DNA from: an uncultured cyanobacterium
GTDB taxonomy: Bacteria; Cyanobacteriota; Cyanobacteriia; Cyanobacteriales; FACHB-T130
Direction of reading: 5' to 3'
NCBI GenBank assembly: GCA_936920195.1
Contig: CAKZHE010000228.1
Location: forward strand, 1 to 62,041
DNA length: 62,041 nucleotides
Below are positions 52,103-62,041 of the stretch, in pieces (position 1 is the stretch's first letter; each line of letters starts with the position of its first letter). The notes beneath the pieces are model-generated. The model saw only the letters and a program-made list of their open reading frames with translations, had not been told where the DNA came from and did not search any database. A program made the position numbers and the translations under genes.

Positions 52103-55100
52103 GTGACTAATCAGACTGCAATTGCTACTGCTTATATGCTGCCTGACTTGGTGGAAATTCAGCGCTCTAGTTTCCGCTGGTTTCTCGAAGAAGGTCTTAT
52201 TGAAGAACTCAACAGCTTTTCCCCCATCTCCGATTATACGGGCAAGCTAGAACTCCACTTCCTCGGCAAAGACTATAAACTTAAGCAACCTAAATACGAC
52301 GTAGACGAAGCCAAACGCCGCGATAGCAGCTACGCCGTCCAGATGTATGTTCCGACTCGCCTGCTCAACAAAGAAACTGGCGAAATCAAGGAACAGGAAG
52401 TATTTATTGGCGACTTGCCTTTGATGACTGACCGGGGAACCTTTATTATCAACGGTGCAGAACGAGTGATCGTCAATCAAATTGTGCGATCGCCCGGAGT
52501 TTACTACAAATCAGAAACTGACAAAAATGGTCGCCGCACCTATTCCGCCAGCCTAATTCCCAACCGAGGCGCATGGCTGAAATTTGAAACCGATAAAAAT
52601 GACTTAGTGTGGGTAAGAATTGACAAAACCCGCAAATTGTCCGCTCAGGTACTATTGAAAGCCCTAGGATTGGGAGATAGTGAAATCTTCGATGCCCTGC
52701 GCCACCCCGAATACTTCCAAAAAACCTTAGACAAAGAAGGCAACCCCACCGAAGAAGAAGCGCTGATGGAACTCTACCGCAAATTGCGACCGGGCGAACC
52801 CCCCACCGTCACAGGCGGACAGCAATTGCTAGACTCGCGCTTTTTTGACCCCAAACGCTACGACTTGGGACGAGTAGGCCGCTACAAACTAAACAAAAAG
52901 CTCCGCCTGAGCGTACCAGATACAGTGCGAATTCTCTCGCCCCAGGACATTTTGTCAGCCATTGACTACCTAATTAACCTGGAATTCGACATCGGCAGCA
53001 CTGACGACATCGACCACTTAGGCAACCGCCGCGTTCGCTCCGTCGGGGAACTGCTGCAAAACCAGGTGCGGGTGGGTTTGAACCGTTTGGAACGGATTAT
53101 CCGGGAGCGGATGACAGTTTCCGATGCCGAAACCCTAACCCCAGCATCGTTAGTCAATCCCAAACCTTTGGTGGCAGCGATTAAGGAGTTTTTTGGCTCA
53201 TCCCAACTGTCCCAGTTCATGGACCAAACCAATCCTCTAGCAGAACTAACTCACAAGCGACGGTTGTCGGCATTAGGACCAGGAGGCTTAACCAGGGAAA
53301 GAGCCGGATTTGCCGTGCGAGATATCCACCCCTCCCACTACGGACGGATTTGCCCCATTGAAACCCCAGAAGGTCCCAACGCCGGGTTGATTGGCAGCTT
53401 GGCAACCCACGCCAGAGTCAATCAGTACGGCTTCATCGAAACCCCCTTCTGGCCGGCAGAAAATCGCCGCGTCTTCAAAGACCGCGCTCCTGTGTATATG
53501 ACTGCCGATGAAGAAGATGATAAACGGGTGGCTCCAGGAGACGTACCAACCGATGAAAATGGTTATATCAAAGGGGATATCATCCCAGTGCGATATCGCC
53601 AGGATTTCACCACCACCACCCCCGACCAAGTGGATTTTGTCGCCGTCTCTCCGGTGCAAATCATTTCCGTCGCCACCAGTTTAATTCCCTTCCTAGAACA
53701 CGACGATGCTAACCGCGCCCTGATGGGTTCCAATATGCAGCGGCAGGCAGTGCCGTTGTTGAAGCCAGAACGTCCTCTAGTGGGGACAGGACTGGAAGCC
53801 CAAGCCGCCAGGGATTCCGGGATGGTGATTGTCTCCAAAAGCGATGGGGAAGTAGTTTATGTAGATGCTACTAAAATCCGGGTGCGAAGTTTTGATAAAG
53901 ACAGCGGTGAAGTCTCCTCAGACCGGAAACAAGAAATTGAATATCAGCTACATAAATACCAGCGCTCCAACCAAGATACTTGTTTAACCCAGCGGCCTTT
54001 GGTACGGATGGGCGATCGCGTAGTTACAGGCGAAGTCCTCGCTGATGGTTCTGCCACAGAAGGCGGCGAACTAGCCCTAGGTCAAAATATCCTCGTCGCT
54101 TATATGCCCTGGGAAGGCTACAACTACGAAGATGCCATCCTAATCAGCGAACGTCTCGTTTATGACGATGTATATACCAGTATCCACATCGAAAAATACG
54201 AGATTGAAGCTCGCCAAACCAAATTAGGACCCGAAGAAATCACCAGAGAAATTCCCAACGTCGGGGAAGACTCATTGCGGCAATTAGATGAAACTGGCAT
54301 CATCCGTATCGGTGCTTGGGTAGAATCCAGTGACATCCTAGTAGGCAAAGTCACCCCCAAGGGCGAATCTGACCAACCCCCCGAAGAAAAACTCCTCCGC
54401 GCCATCTTTGGCGAAAAAGCCAGAGACGTGCGCGACAACTCCCTCCGCGTCCCCAACGGCGAAAAAGGCCGCGTCGTCGATGTCCGCGTCTTCACCCGCG
54501 AACAGGGAGATGAGTTGCCTCCCGGAGCCAATATGGTTGTTCGAGTCTATGTCGCCCAAAAGCGGAAAATCCAAGTTGGGGACAAAATGGCAGGACGACA
54601 TGGCAACAAGGGCATCATTTCCCGGATTCTGCCCATTGAAGATATGCCCTACCTCCCCGACGGCACGCCCCTGGATATTGTCCTCAATCCCCTGGGCGTA
54701 CCGTCCCGGATGAACGTTGGACAGGTGTTTGAATGTCTGTTGGGTTGGGCTGGGGAACAGCTAGATGTCCGATTCAAGATGGTTCCCTTTGACGAAATGT
54801 ATGGGGAGGAGGCATCGCGGCTGACCGTCCATGCCAAATTGCAAGAAGCCAAAGAAGTGACGGGCAGCGATTGGCTGTTTGATCCCCCTAATGCTGGCAA
54901 GGTGACAGTATTCGATGGACGTACTGGGGAAGCTTTTGACCGTCCGATTACCGTTGGCATGGCCTATATGTTGAAACTGGTGCATTTAGTCGATGACAAA
55001 ATCCACGCCCGTTCCACTGGCCCCTATTCCCTCGTTACCCAGCAACCCCTCGGCGGCAAAGCCCAGCAAGGCGGACAGCGCTTCGGAGAAATGGAAGTTT

Positions 55101-55432
55101 GGGCGCTGGAAGCTTTTGGAGCAGCCTATACTTTGCAGGAATTGCTAACAGTCAAATCGGACGATATGCAGGGACGAAATGAAGCCTTGAATGCGATTGT
55201 CAAGGGCAAAGCCATTCCCCGTCCAGGAACGCCGGAGTCTTTCAAAGTATTGATGCGAGAGTTGCAATCTTTGGGACTAGATATTGCCGTTCACAAAGTA
55301 GAAACCAGAGAGGATGGGACGAGTCGCGATGTGGAGGTGGATTTGATGGCAGATTTGTCGCCTCGACGCACCCCCACCAGACCCACATACGAATCCTTGA
55401 GTAGGGAGGAGTTGGAGGAGGAAGAGGTTTAG
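52103..55432 (+). CDS. rpoB: RNA polymerase beta subunit
   Basis: 1109 residues from the GTG at 52103 ([20 protein letters not shown]), chosen for GGAGGAAAGA just upstream and for family agreement; the frame is open 23 codons further. Visible landmarks include the rifampicin region [21 protein letters not shown], the [19 protein letters not shown] block, and the C-terminal [21 protein letters not shown]. Part of the conserved rpsT-tatD-rpoB-rpoC1-rpoC2 order. Confidence 0.95.
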   Translation: MTNQTAIATAYMLPDLVEIQRSSFRWFLEEGLIEELNSFSPISDYTGKLELHFLGKDYKLKQPKYDVDEAKRRDSSYAVQMYVPTRLLNKETGEIKEQEVFIGDLPLMTDRGTFIINGAERVIVNQIVRSPGVYYKSETDKNGRRTYSASLIPNRGAWLKFETDKNDLVWVRIDKTRKLSAQVLLKALGLGDSEIFDALRHPEYFQKTLDKEGNPTEEEALMELYRKLRPGEPPTVTGGQQLLDSRFFDPKRYDLGRVGRYKLNKKLRLSVPDTVRILSPQDILSAIDYLINLEFDIGSTDDIDHLGNRRVRSVGELLQNQVRVGLNRLERIIRERMTVSDAETLTPASLVNPKPLVAAIKEFFGSSQLSQFMDQTNPLAELTHKRRLSALGPGGLTRERAGFAVRDIHPSHYGRICPIETPEGPNAGLIGSLATHARVNQYGFIETPFWPAENRRVFKDRAPVYMTADEEDDKRVAPGDVPTDENGYIKGDIIPVRYRQDFTTTTPDQVDFVAVSPVQIISVATSLIPFLEHDDANRALMGSNMQRQAVPLLKPERPLVGTGLEAQAARDSGMVIVSKSDGEVVYVDATKIRVRSFDKDSGEVSSDRKQEIEYQLHKYQRSNQDTCLTQRPLVRMGDRVVTGEVLADGSATEGGELALGQNILVAYMPWEGYNYEDAILISERLVYDDVYTSIHIEKYEIEARQTKLGPEEITREIPNVGEDSLRQLDETGIIRIGAWVESSDILVGKVTPKGESDQPPEEKLLRAIFGEKARDVRDNSLRVPNGEKGRVVDVRVFTREQGDELPPGANMVVRVYVAQKRKIQVGDKMAGRHGNKGIISRILPIEDMPYLPDGTPLDIVLNPLGVPSRMNVGQVFECLLGWAGEQLDVRFKMVPFDEMYGEEASRLTVHAKLQEAKEVTGSDWLFDPPNAGKVTVFDGRTGEAFDRPITVGMAYMLKLVHLVDDKIHARSTGPYSLVTQQPLGGKAQQGGQRFGEMEVWALEAFGAAYTLQELLTVKSDDMQGRNEALNAIVKGKAIPRPGTPESFKVLMRELQSLGLDIAVHKVETREDGTSRDVEVDLMADLSPRRTPTRPTYESLSREELEEEEV

Positions 55433-55536
55433 GATCAATTCAAAATTATCAATTCAAAATTCAAAATTTAAGAAACAATTTTGAATTTTGAACTTTGAAT
55501 TTTGAACTTTGAATTTTGAATTTTGAATTATTAAAT
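55433..55536. repeat. (GAATTTT)n array between rpoB and rpoC1
   Basis: Units in both directions (AATTCAAAATT and GAATTTTGAA), making a large potential stem. A similar array lies in the rpoC1-rpoC2 gap and after rpoC2. Confidence 0.85.
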
Positions 55537-57417
55537 ATGGTAATGAGACATCAGCTAGAACAGCGCTTCGACTACGTAAAAATCGGTATCGCCTCCCCAG
55601 AAAGAATCCGGCAATGGGGCGAACGCACTCTGCCCAATGGTCAAGTAGTGGGCGAAGTCACCAAACCAGAAACCATCAACTATCGCACCCTGAAGCCAGA
55701 AATGGATGGCCTCTTCTGCGAACGCATCTTTGGCCCCGCCAAGGACTGGGAATGCCACTGCGGAAAATATAAGCGGGTGCGCCATCGGGGAATAGTCTGC
55801 GAACGCTGCGGGGTAGAAGTCACCGAATCCCGCGTCCGTCGTCACCGCATGGGCTATATCAAGCTCGCCGCCCCCGTCGCCCATGTGTGGTATCTGAAGG
55901 GCATCCCCAGCTACCTGAGCATCCTGCTGGATATGCCCCTGCGCGATGTGGAACAAATTGTCTATTTCAATGCCTATGTTGTCCTCAGTCCCGGCAGCGC
56001 CGACAACCTAACCTATAAGCAGTTGCTGACGGAAGATCAATGGCTGGAGATTGAGGAACAACTCTACAGCGAGGACTCCCAACTAACGGGGGTGGAAGTG
56101 GGCATCGGGGCAGAGGCGCTGCAACGACTGCTGCAAGATGTGGATTTGGAATCGGAGGCGGAGAAACTGCGGGAAGAAATTGCTTCTGCCAAGGGACAGA
56201 AACGGGCAAAGCTGATTAAACGGCTGCGGGTAATCGATAACTTCATTGCCACTGGCTCGCGTCCAGACTGGATGGTGCTGACGGTGATTCCGGTGATTCC
56301 GCCAGATTTGCGCCCGATGGTGCAGTTGGATGGGGGCAGGTTCGCAACTTCGGATTTAAACGATTTGTATCGCCGGGTAATCAATCGGAACAATCGGTTG
56401 GCTCGCCTGCAAGAAATCCTGGCTCCCGAAATCATTGTCCGCAACGAGAAACGGATGCTGCAAGAAGCGGTGGATGCCCTGATTGACAATGGTCGGCGGG
56501 GACGGACGGTGGTGGGCGCGAACAACCGCCCGCTGAAGTCGCTGTCGGATATTATTGAGGGCAAACAGGGACGGTTCCGGCAGAACCTGTTGGGCAAGCG
56601 GGTGGACTATTCCGGTCGGTCGGTGATTGTGGTGGGACCGAAGCTAAAGATCCATCAGTGCGGGTTGCCGAGGGAGATGGCGATTGAATTGTTCCAACCC
56701 TTTGTGATCCATCGGTTGATTCGGCAGGGCTTGGTGAATAACATCAAAGCGGCGAAGAAACTGATTCAGCGGGGGGATGCTACCGTGTGGGATGTGTTGG
56801 AGGAAGTGATTGCGGGGCATCCGGTGATGCTGAACCGCGCCCCGACGCTGCACCGTTTGGGCATCCAGGCGTTTGAACCGATTTTGGTGGAGGGGCGAGC
56901 GATTCAACTGCATCCTTTGGTTTGTCCGGCCTTCAATGCGGACTTCGACGGCGACCAAATGGCCGTTCACGTGCCGCTGTCGTTGGAATCGCAGGCGGAG
57001 GCGCGGTTGCTGATGCTGGCTTCTAATAATATTTTGTCTCCGGCGACGGGTCGGCCAATTGTTACTCCTAGTCAGGATATGGTGCTGGGCTGCTATTACC
57101 TGACTGCCGAGAATCTGGCCCAACAGAAGGGGGCGGGACGGTATTTTGCCGGGTTGGATGATGCCCTGCGAGCCTTTGAACAGGGGGAGATAGATTTGCA
57201 CGCCTATATCTGGGTGCGGTTCGATGGGCCGATGGAGACGCAGGAACCGGATACGGAGGTAGTCAGCGAGGAGACGGCGGCGGATGGGTCGGTGACAAAG
57301 GTGTATAAGTTCCGTCGCCTGCGCTTTGATAGGTCGGGGGAATTGTTGCAGCAATATATTCGGACTACGCCGGGACGAATTATTTATAACAAGACGGTGC
57401 GGGAGACTTTGATTTGA
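55537..57417 (+). CDS. rpoC1: RNA polymerase gamma subunit (RpoC1)
   Basis: 626 residues from the ATG at 55537 ([20 protein letters not shown]). The frame is open from 55516 through repeat DNA, and ATG 55543 is also possible. N-terminal half of beta': the zinc motif [20 protein letters not shown], and the catalytic [12 protein letters not shown] with the three Mg-binding aspartates. The split into RpoC1/RpoC2 is specific to cyanobacteria and plastids. The TGA stop is embedded in the next repeat array. Confidence 0.94.
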   Translation: MVMRHQLEQRFDYVKIGIASPERIRQWGERTLPNGQVVGEVTKPETINYRTLKPEMDGLFCERIFGPAKDWECHCGKYKRVRHRGIVCERCGVEVTESRVRRHRMGYIKLAAPVAHVWYLKGIPSYLSILLDMPLRDVEQIVYFNAYVVLSPGSADNLTYKQLLTEDQWLEIEEQLYSEDSQLTGVEVGIGAEALQRLLQDVDLESEAEKLREEIASAKGQKRAKLIKRLRVIDNFIATGSRPDWMVLTVIPVIPPDLRPMVQLDGGRFATSDLNDLYRRVINRNNRLARLQEILAPEIIVRNEKRMLQEAVDALIDNGRRGRTVVGANNRPLKSLSDIIEGKQGRFRQNLLGKRVDYSGRSVIVVGPKLKIHQCGLPREMAIELFQPFVIHRLIRQGLVNNIKAAKKLIQRGDATVWDVLEEVIAGHPVMLNRAPTLHRLGIQAFEPILVEGRAIQLHPLVCPAFNADFDGDQMAVHVPLSLESQAEARLLMLASNNILSPATGRPIVTPSQDMVLGCYYLTAENLAQQKGAGRYFAGLDDALRAFEQGEIDLHAYIWVRFDGPMETQEPDTEVVSEETAADGSVTKVYKFRRLRFDRSGELLQQYIRTTPGRIIYNKTVRETLI

Positions 57418-57512
57418 ATTCAAAATTATCAATTCAAAATTCAAAATTAAGAGTGGAATCAATTCAAAATTCAAAGTTCAAAATTATCAATTCAATTTTG
57501 AATTTTGAATTC
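57415..57512. repeat. (GAATTTT)n array between rpoC1 and rpoC2
   Basis: AATTCAAAATTATCAATTC units first, then the opposite strand version, similar in layout to 55433-55536. It starts at the rpoC1 stop and ends 16 bases before the rpoC2 start, where an AGGGGG ribosome site remains. Confidence 0.85.
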
Positions 57513-57527
57513 TAAATAGGGGGAATT

Positions 57528-60500
57528 ATGAGCGAAAAGATTGTTTTTCATAACCGGATTGTGGATAAGGGTCAGATCAAGAAATTGATCTACTGGTCTT
57601 TCACTAACTATGGCAGCGCTCGCACGGCACAGATGGCGGACAGGCTGAAGGATTTGGGTTTCCGCTTTGCGACTAGGGCGGGGGTGTCTATCAGTGTGGA
57701 CGATTTGCAGGTTCCCCCCATCAAGCGCCAGTTGATTGCGGCGGCAGAGTCAGAAATTCGGGATACCGAGACTCGCTATTCCCGGGGAGAAATCACTGAG
57801 GTGGAACGGTTCCAAAAGGTGATTGATACCTGGAACAGTACCAGCGAAGCCCTCAAGGATGAGGTGGTGCTGCACTTCCGCCGCACGGACCCGCTGAATT
57901 CGGTCTATATGATGGCTTTCTCTGGGGCGCGGGGCAATCTCTCCCAGGTGCGGCAGTTGGTGGGGATGCGGGGGCTGATGGCTGACCCCCAGGGGGAAAT
58001 CATTGACTTGCCCATCAAGACCAATTTCCGGGAAGGTCTGACGGTGACGGAATATATCATTTCTAGTTATGGGGCGCGGAAAGGGCTAGTGGATACGGCG
58101 CTGCGGACGGCGGATTCCGGCTATCTGACGCGGCGGTTGGTGGATGTGTCCCAGGATGTGATTATTCGGGAAAATGACTGCGGCACGACCCGGGGGATTC
58201 CGGTGCGAGCCATGAAGGACAACGATCGCACTCTCATTCCCCTGAGCGATCGCCTGCTGGGTCGCATCCTCGCCGAAGATGCGGTCAATCCGGTGACGGG
58301 AGAGATTGTGGCTCGCCGCAACCAAGATATTTCTGACCCCCTGGCCCGGGAAATTGAACGCAGTGGGGTGGAACAGGTGATGGTGCGATCGCCCCTGACT
58401 TGCAGTCTGAATCGGTCGGTGTGCCAGCAGTGCTATGGCTGGAGTCTCGCCCACGGCAAGGGCGTAGATTTGGGCGAAGCGGTGGGGATCATTGCGGCGC
58501 AGTCCATTGGGGAGCCGGGAACCCAGTTGACGATGCGGACTTTCCACACCGGAGGGGTATTTACCGGGGAAGTGGCGCGAGCGGTGAAGGCTCCCTTTGA
58601 GGGCATTGTTCGGTTGCAGGGACTGCGGACTAGGGCGGTGCGGACGCGGCATGGGGAAGACCGGGAGCAGGTGGAGGTGAATGGCGACCTGATGTTGGAA
58701 TCCCTGGGCAAGGACAAGGCGCGGACTAGCTTCTTTCTGACGGCGGGTTCCCTGGTGATGGTGAAGGATGGCGATCGCGTGCAACCAGAGCAACTGATGG
58801 CAGAGGTGGCCATTGGCACGCGCCGCCATACCACGGAGAAGGCGGTGAAGGACGTGGCCTCGGACTTGGCGGGGGAAGTGTTCTTTGCCGACCTGCTCTC
58901 GGAAGAAAAAACCGACCGTCAGGGCAATACCACCCGGATTGCGGTGCGGGGGGGACTGCTGTGGATACTTTCTGGGGAGGTCTATAACCTGCCACCGGGA
59001 GCCGAGCCGATTGTGAAAAATGGCGATCGCGTTCAGGTGGGCAGCGTGATGGCGGAAACCAAACTCGTCTCGGTCAATGGCGGTTTGGTGCGGCTCACCG
59101 GAGGTCGAGAAATCGAAATCATCACGGCTTCGGTGCTGTTGGATCAAGCTCAAGTTCGCAGCGAAAGCAGTAGCGGACGCGAGCATTATGTCATTTCCAC
59201 GGCAGAGAACCAACGTTTCTCGCTCAAAACCACTCCGGGAACCAAGGTGCAGAACCACCAAGTAGTGGCGGAACTGATTGACGACCGCTACCGCACCCAA
59301 ACAGGCGGGATCATCAAATATTCCGGTGTGGAAGTTACCCGGCGCGGCAAGGCCAAACAGGGTTACGAAGTGGTCAAGGGCGGGACGCTGCTGTGGATAC
59401 CGGAGGAGTCCCACGAAGTCAACAAGGATATCTCCCTGCTGAATGTGGAGGACGGGCAGTATGTGGAAGCTGGCACCGAAGTCGTCAAAGACATCTTCTG
59501 CCAAAGCAGCGGCATCGTGGAAGTGGTGCAGAAAAACGACATTCTCCGGGAAATCATCATCAAACCCGGAGAACTGCACCTGATTGATGACCCCATTGAA
59601 CCCGGCACTGAAGGCGTAATTGTCTATCCCGGACAAGAAATCCGGGGCATTGTCGTCAGCCAATTGCAGTATGCCGACTATGTGGAAACTCCCGAAGGTC
59701 CGGCAATGCTGTTGCGTCCGGTGGTGGAATTTGCGGTGCCAGATGAACCGGGCGTACCTTCCCAAGCTTCCATCAATGAGGCCGGACGACCGAAGATTGA
59801 ACTGCGAGCGGTGCAGCGGTTGCCCTACAAAGATGGCGAGCGGGTGAAGTCTGTGGAAGGTTTGGAACTGCTCCGCACCCAACTGGTGTTGGAAATTGGC
59901 TTTGAGCATTCCCATTTGCCCCTGGCGGCGGACATTGAGTTGGTTCCCCAGGATGAAGAAGTGAGTCGGCTGCAACTGGTGATCTTGGAATCCCTGACTC
60001 TGCGCCGGGACGATTTGGCAGATCCTCTGGGGGGCAGCACTCAAACTAAGTTGCTGGTCAAAGATGGCGACCAAATCCCCCCCGGTGCGGTGGTGGCGCG
60101 GACGGAAATCCAGTGCAAAGAAGCGGGAGAAGTGCGGGGCATCAAAGAAGGAGTCGAAGCCGTGCGCCGCATCCTGATGGTGCGGGAGGCAGACCGGGAA
60201 ACCATCACCATTGCGGGTACGCCGCTGGTGCGACCGGGCGACCTGTTGGTAGCCGGAACGGAGATTGCCACGGGAATCAAATTGCAGGAGTCGGGACAGG
60301 TGCTGGCAGTGGAGGGACCCACCATTACCCTGCGGGTTGCCCGTCCCTACCGAGTTTCGGCTGGGGCGGTGCTGCACATCGACGATGGCGACCTGGTGCA
60401 GCGGGGGGACAACCTGGTGTTGCTGGTCTTTGAACGGGCTAAAACCGGGGACATCATCCAGGGTTTGCCCCGGATTGAAGAGTTGTTGGAAGGGCGCAAA

Positions 60501-61523
60501 CCCAAGGAAGCCTGCGTATTGGCGCGGCGACCGGGGACAGCCTCGGTAATCTATGCCGATGACGAAACCATTGAAATCAAGGTGATTGAGGCCGGGGGTG
60601 CGGTGGCGGAGTATCCCATTGGGCCGGGACAGAGCGCGATTGTTTCCGATGGGCAGGAAGTGGGACCCGCCGAACCGCTGACCGATGGACCCGCCAATCC
60701 CCACGAAATCTTGGAAATCTTCTTTGAACTGCATCGGGAGGACTTGGGAGTTTATGAGGGGGCGTTGCTGGGGTTGCAGAAAGCCCAGGCATTCCTAGTC
60801 AACGAAGTGCAGTCGGTGTATCAGTCCCAGGGCATCGACATTGCGGACAAGCACATCGAAGTGATTGTGCGGCAGATGACTTCCAAAGTCCGGGTGGATG
60901 ATGGGGGCGACACGACGATGCTGCCGGGGGAACTGGTGGAGTTGCGGCAGATAGAGCAAGTCAACGAAGCGATGGCGATTACTGGGGGTGCGCCAGCCCA
61001 ATATACTCCGGTGTTGTTGGGGATTACCAAGGCATCGCTGAATACGGACAGCTTCATTTCGGCGGCGAGCTTCCAGGAGACGACCAGAGTGCTGACGGAG
61101 GCGGCGATTGAGGGGAAATCTGATTGGTTGCGGGGGTTGAAGGAAAACGTGATCATTGGGCGGTTGATTCCTGCTGGCACGGGGTTCAATGCCTACGAAG
61201 ATCCCCTGCTGGCAGGGTCGCCCGAACTAGAGGGCGACATCCATTCCGCTGCCTTCATCCTGGGGCCAGAAGACCGCGCCCAGTTGCTGCCCCCGGAGGT
61301 TGACCCCTTGGATGTGGTTTTGGATGACCACACGGCTCGCAGTTATGGACTGGAGGAGCGGCGACCGGGGGAAGCGCTGCGGGAGAGCTATGGCTATGGG
61401 GCGCGGAAGGAGCCGTTCCGGGATTTGTTTGCGAGCAAGGGAGATGATTTTCTAGGGGAAGAGGAAGAGGAAGATGATGATTTTGAAGATGAGGAGGATG
61501 ATGACTTTGAAGATGATGACTAA
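57528..61523 (+). CDS. rpoC2: RNA polymerase beta' subunit (RpoC2)
   Basis: 1331 residues. Start [22 protein letters not shown] with AGGGGG upstream. Trigger-loop and bridge-helix region: [21 protein letters not shown] and [28 protein letters not shown]. Contains the large cyanobacterial insertion in the trigger loop (about residues 350-970, built of barrel-sandwich-type repeats) and a C-terminal polyacidic tail [21 protein letters not shown]-like. It ends in an array of GAATTTT units. Confidence 0.95.
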   Translation: MSEKIVFHNRIVDKGQIKKLIYWSFTNYGSARTAQMADRLKDLGFRFATRAGVSISVDDLQVPPIKRQLIAAAESEIRDTETRYSRGEITEVERFQKVIDTWNSTSEALKDEVVLHFRRTDPLNSVYMMAFSGARGNLSQVRQLVGMRGLMADPQGEIIDLPIKTNFREGLTVTEYIISSYGARKGLVDTALRTADSGYLTRRLVDVSQDVIIRENDCGTTRGIPVRAMKDNDRTLIPLSDRLLGRILAEDAVNPVTGEIVARRNQDISDPLAREIERSGVEQVMVRSPLTCSLNRSVCQQCYGWSLAHGKGVDLGEAVGIIAAQSIGEPGTQLTMRTFHTGGVFTGEVARAVKAPFEGIVRLQGLRTRAVRTRHGEDREQVEVNGDLMLESLGKDKARTSFFLTAGSLVMVKDGDRVQPEQLMAEVAIGTRRHTTEKAVKDVASDLAGEVFFADLLSEEKTDRQGNTTRIAVRGGLLWILSGEVYNLPPGAEPIVKNGDRVQVGSVMAETKLVSVNGGLVRLTGGREIEIITASVLLDQAQVRSESSSGREHYVISTAENQRFSLKTTPGTKVQNHQVVAELIDDRYRTQTGGIIKYSGVEVTRRGKAKQGYEVVKGGTLLWIPEESHEVNKDISLLNVEDGQYVEAGTEVVKDIFCQSSGIVEVVQKNDILREIIIKPGELHLIDDPIEPGTEGVIVYPGQEIRGIVVSQLQYADYVETPEGPAMLLRPVVEFAVPDEPGVPSQASINEAGRPKIELRAVQRLPYKDGERVKSVEGLELLRTQLVLEIGFEHSHLPLAADIELVPQDEEVSRLQLVILESLTLRRDDLADPLGGSTQTKLLVKDGDQIPPGAVVARTEIQCKEAGEVRGIKEGVEAVRRILMVREADRETITIAGTPLVRPGDLLVAGTEIATGIKLQESGQVLAVEGPTITLRVARPYRVSAGAVLHIDDGDLVQRGDNLVLLVFERAKTGDIIQGLPRIEELLEGRKPKEACVLARRPGTASVIYADDETIEIKVIEAGGAVAEYPIGPGQSAIVSDGQEVGPAEPLTDGPANPHEILEIFFELHREDLGVYEGALLGLQKAQAFLVNEVQSVYQSQGIDIADKHIEVIVRQMTSKVRVDDGGDTTMLPGELVELRQIEQVNEAMAITGGAPAQYTPVLLGITKASLNTDSFISAASFQETTRVLTEAAIEGKSDWLRGLKENVIIGRLIPAGTGFNAYEDPLLAGSPELEGDIHSAAFILGPEDRAQLLPPEVDPLDVVLDDHTARSYGLEERRPGEALRESYGYGARKEPFRDLFASKGDDFLGEEEEEDDDFEDEEDDDFEDDD

Positions 61524-61555
61524 CAATTCAAAATTCAAAATTGAATTTTGAATTT
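61523..61555. repeat. Short AATTCAAAATT/GAATTTT array after rpoC2
   Basis: Reverse-paired units right after the stop codon; could also end transcription as a hairpin. Confidence 0.65.
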
Positions 61556-61578
61556 CACTCGTTTTCACTGGTTCCTCG

Positions 61579-61640
61579 TCGGGGCGGGTTTATTCAGGTT
61601 ATTGGCAAGGATTAAAATTCCTGCCTAAACCCGCCCCTAC
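61579..61640. repeat. Dispersed inverted repeat GGGGCGGGTTT, copy 2
   Basis: Inverted relative to copy 1 at 35215-35280; both contain CAGGAATTTTAATCCTTGCC-like or its complement. Confidence 0.75.
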
Positions 61641-61665
61641 ATAAATCATGATTAATAACTGAATC

Positions 61666-61754
61666 AGGACTTACGCAATACCTCTATCAGTAGGGTGTGT
61701 TAGCGCAGCGTAACGCACCATCAACGCTATATGGGGAGTAAATGCGTAAGTCCT
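61666..61754. mobile_element. AGGACTTACGCA MITE, copy 3 (reverse)
   Basis: 89 bases with AGGACTTACGCA at the left and TGCGTAAGTCCT at the right. The middle is the reverse complement of copies 1 and 2. Its right border coincides with the break in a tnpB gene. Confidence 0.75.
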
Positions 61755-62041
61755 GTAAATGCCGACTTCGTAAATTCGGCGCTACCGCCATTTCTTTTCT
61801 TCTTGAAGTTGGGGTATTTTGCCCTTCCTGCAAAAAAGTTAGTAAAGGCTGTCTGAAGATGTCTCAACCCTTGTTGTAGTGGTACGCAACTAACTTCATT
61901 AAGAAAATCTAAGTCTTCTTGTTTTTTCCATGCGGTTAGCATAGAAGAGGTTTGTTCGTAACCAATTCGCTCTTGTCTTTCGTACCATCCTTGAGTCCTT
62001 TCATGGAGCGCTTTATTGTAAACTAATCTTACACAGCCCAA
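61755..62041 (-). pseudogene. TnpB N-terminal fragment, cut by MITE and window edge
   Basis: Minus-strand frame MGCVRLVYNKALHERTQGWY, ending FKKKRNGGSAEFTKSAF, typical of TnpB N-terminal domains. The match ends at about 61757, where the MITE starts, and the remaining 300 residues are not found on the other side. The 5' part continues beyond the window. Confidence 0.7.

Noticed and set aside
56644-57474. 276-codon open frame antisense to rpoC1
   Set aside because: Same cause as above; its start region is translated heptamer repeat.
58086-60734. 882-codon open frame antisense to rpoC2
   Set aside because: It is exactly antisense to an essential gene with clear RpoC2 motifs; G-rich codon use on the coding strand removes stops from the opposite strand. 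Its translation is rich in His/Gln/Arg and has no domain.
1-62041. Search for tRNA, rRNA, tmRNA, 6S RNA or riboswitches
   Set aside because: By eye I found no cloverleaf with CCA-type end or known conserved cores; absence is not proven without a covariance-model scan.

Overview
The window is chromosomal DNA of a cyanobacterium, most likely a filamentous form of the Oscillatoriales/Coleofasciculales kind. The signs are the very frequent HIP1-type octamer GCGATCGC, the split RNA polymerase genes rpoC1 and rpoC2, a SigF-type group 3 sigma factor, cyanobacterial families (DUF3038/DUF4335, DUF2808, Ycf46), an acyl-lipid desaturase, and heptamer arrays between genes. No tRNA, rRNA, CRISPR array or prophage structural gene was seen.

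Layout. 0-9 kb: a decayed IS200/IS605 end, a Uma2 nuclease-fold gene, a Bax-inhibitor-1 protein, sigF, the DUF3038-DUF4335 pair, apt, a DppB-type permease, and remA-gmk. 9-16.7 kb: an NFACT/Rqc2-like ribosome quality-control gene, a PotC-type permease, a cytochrome b561-type protein, a U32/RlhA-like rRNA-modification protein, and an Asn/Gly/Pro repeat protein. 16.8-25.6 kb is accessory DNA: small proteins, a DUF4160/DUF2442 pair beside a broken antitoxin gene, a GH116 glucosidase, a J-domain gene coupled to an HNH-nuclease gene, a helical protein followed by an immunity-like protein, and three toxin-antitoxin modules. 25.6-40 kb: a CPBP protease, a very large CBS/GAF/PAS hybrid histidine kinase, a methionine-gamma-lyase-like PLP enzyme divergent from a desaturase, recA, an Rpn-type protein, and xseA/xseB. 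40.4-46.6 kb: DUF2808, then rpmH-rnpA-PH-yidC-jag, DUF177, Ycf46-type AAA ATPase and an SH3 protein. 46.9-62 kb: a universal stress protein, a TnpB-only IS element, hisD, rpsT, tatD and rpoB-rpoC1-rpoC2, ending in a TnpB fragment.

The housekeeping blocks are coherent. rpmH-rnpA-PH-yidC-jag is the ribosome/RNase P/membrane-insertion cluster, rpsT-tatD-rpoBC1C2 is a translation/transcription cluster, and remA-gmk matches an association also known in Firmicutes.

Repeats strongly mark this genome: heptamer and octamer arrays, a MITE of about 88 bp with AGGACTTACGCA ends (one nested pair, one copy cutting a TnpB gene and one adjoining a broken antitoxin gene), a triple-hairpin repeat in three places, and repeat sequence that has become coding at the ends of gmk, jag and a small hypothetical gene. 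The best candidate for an undescribed system is the J-domain/HNH pair at 20964-22530 with the two small genes after it. Its function is not known to me.
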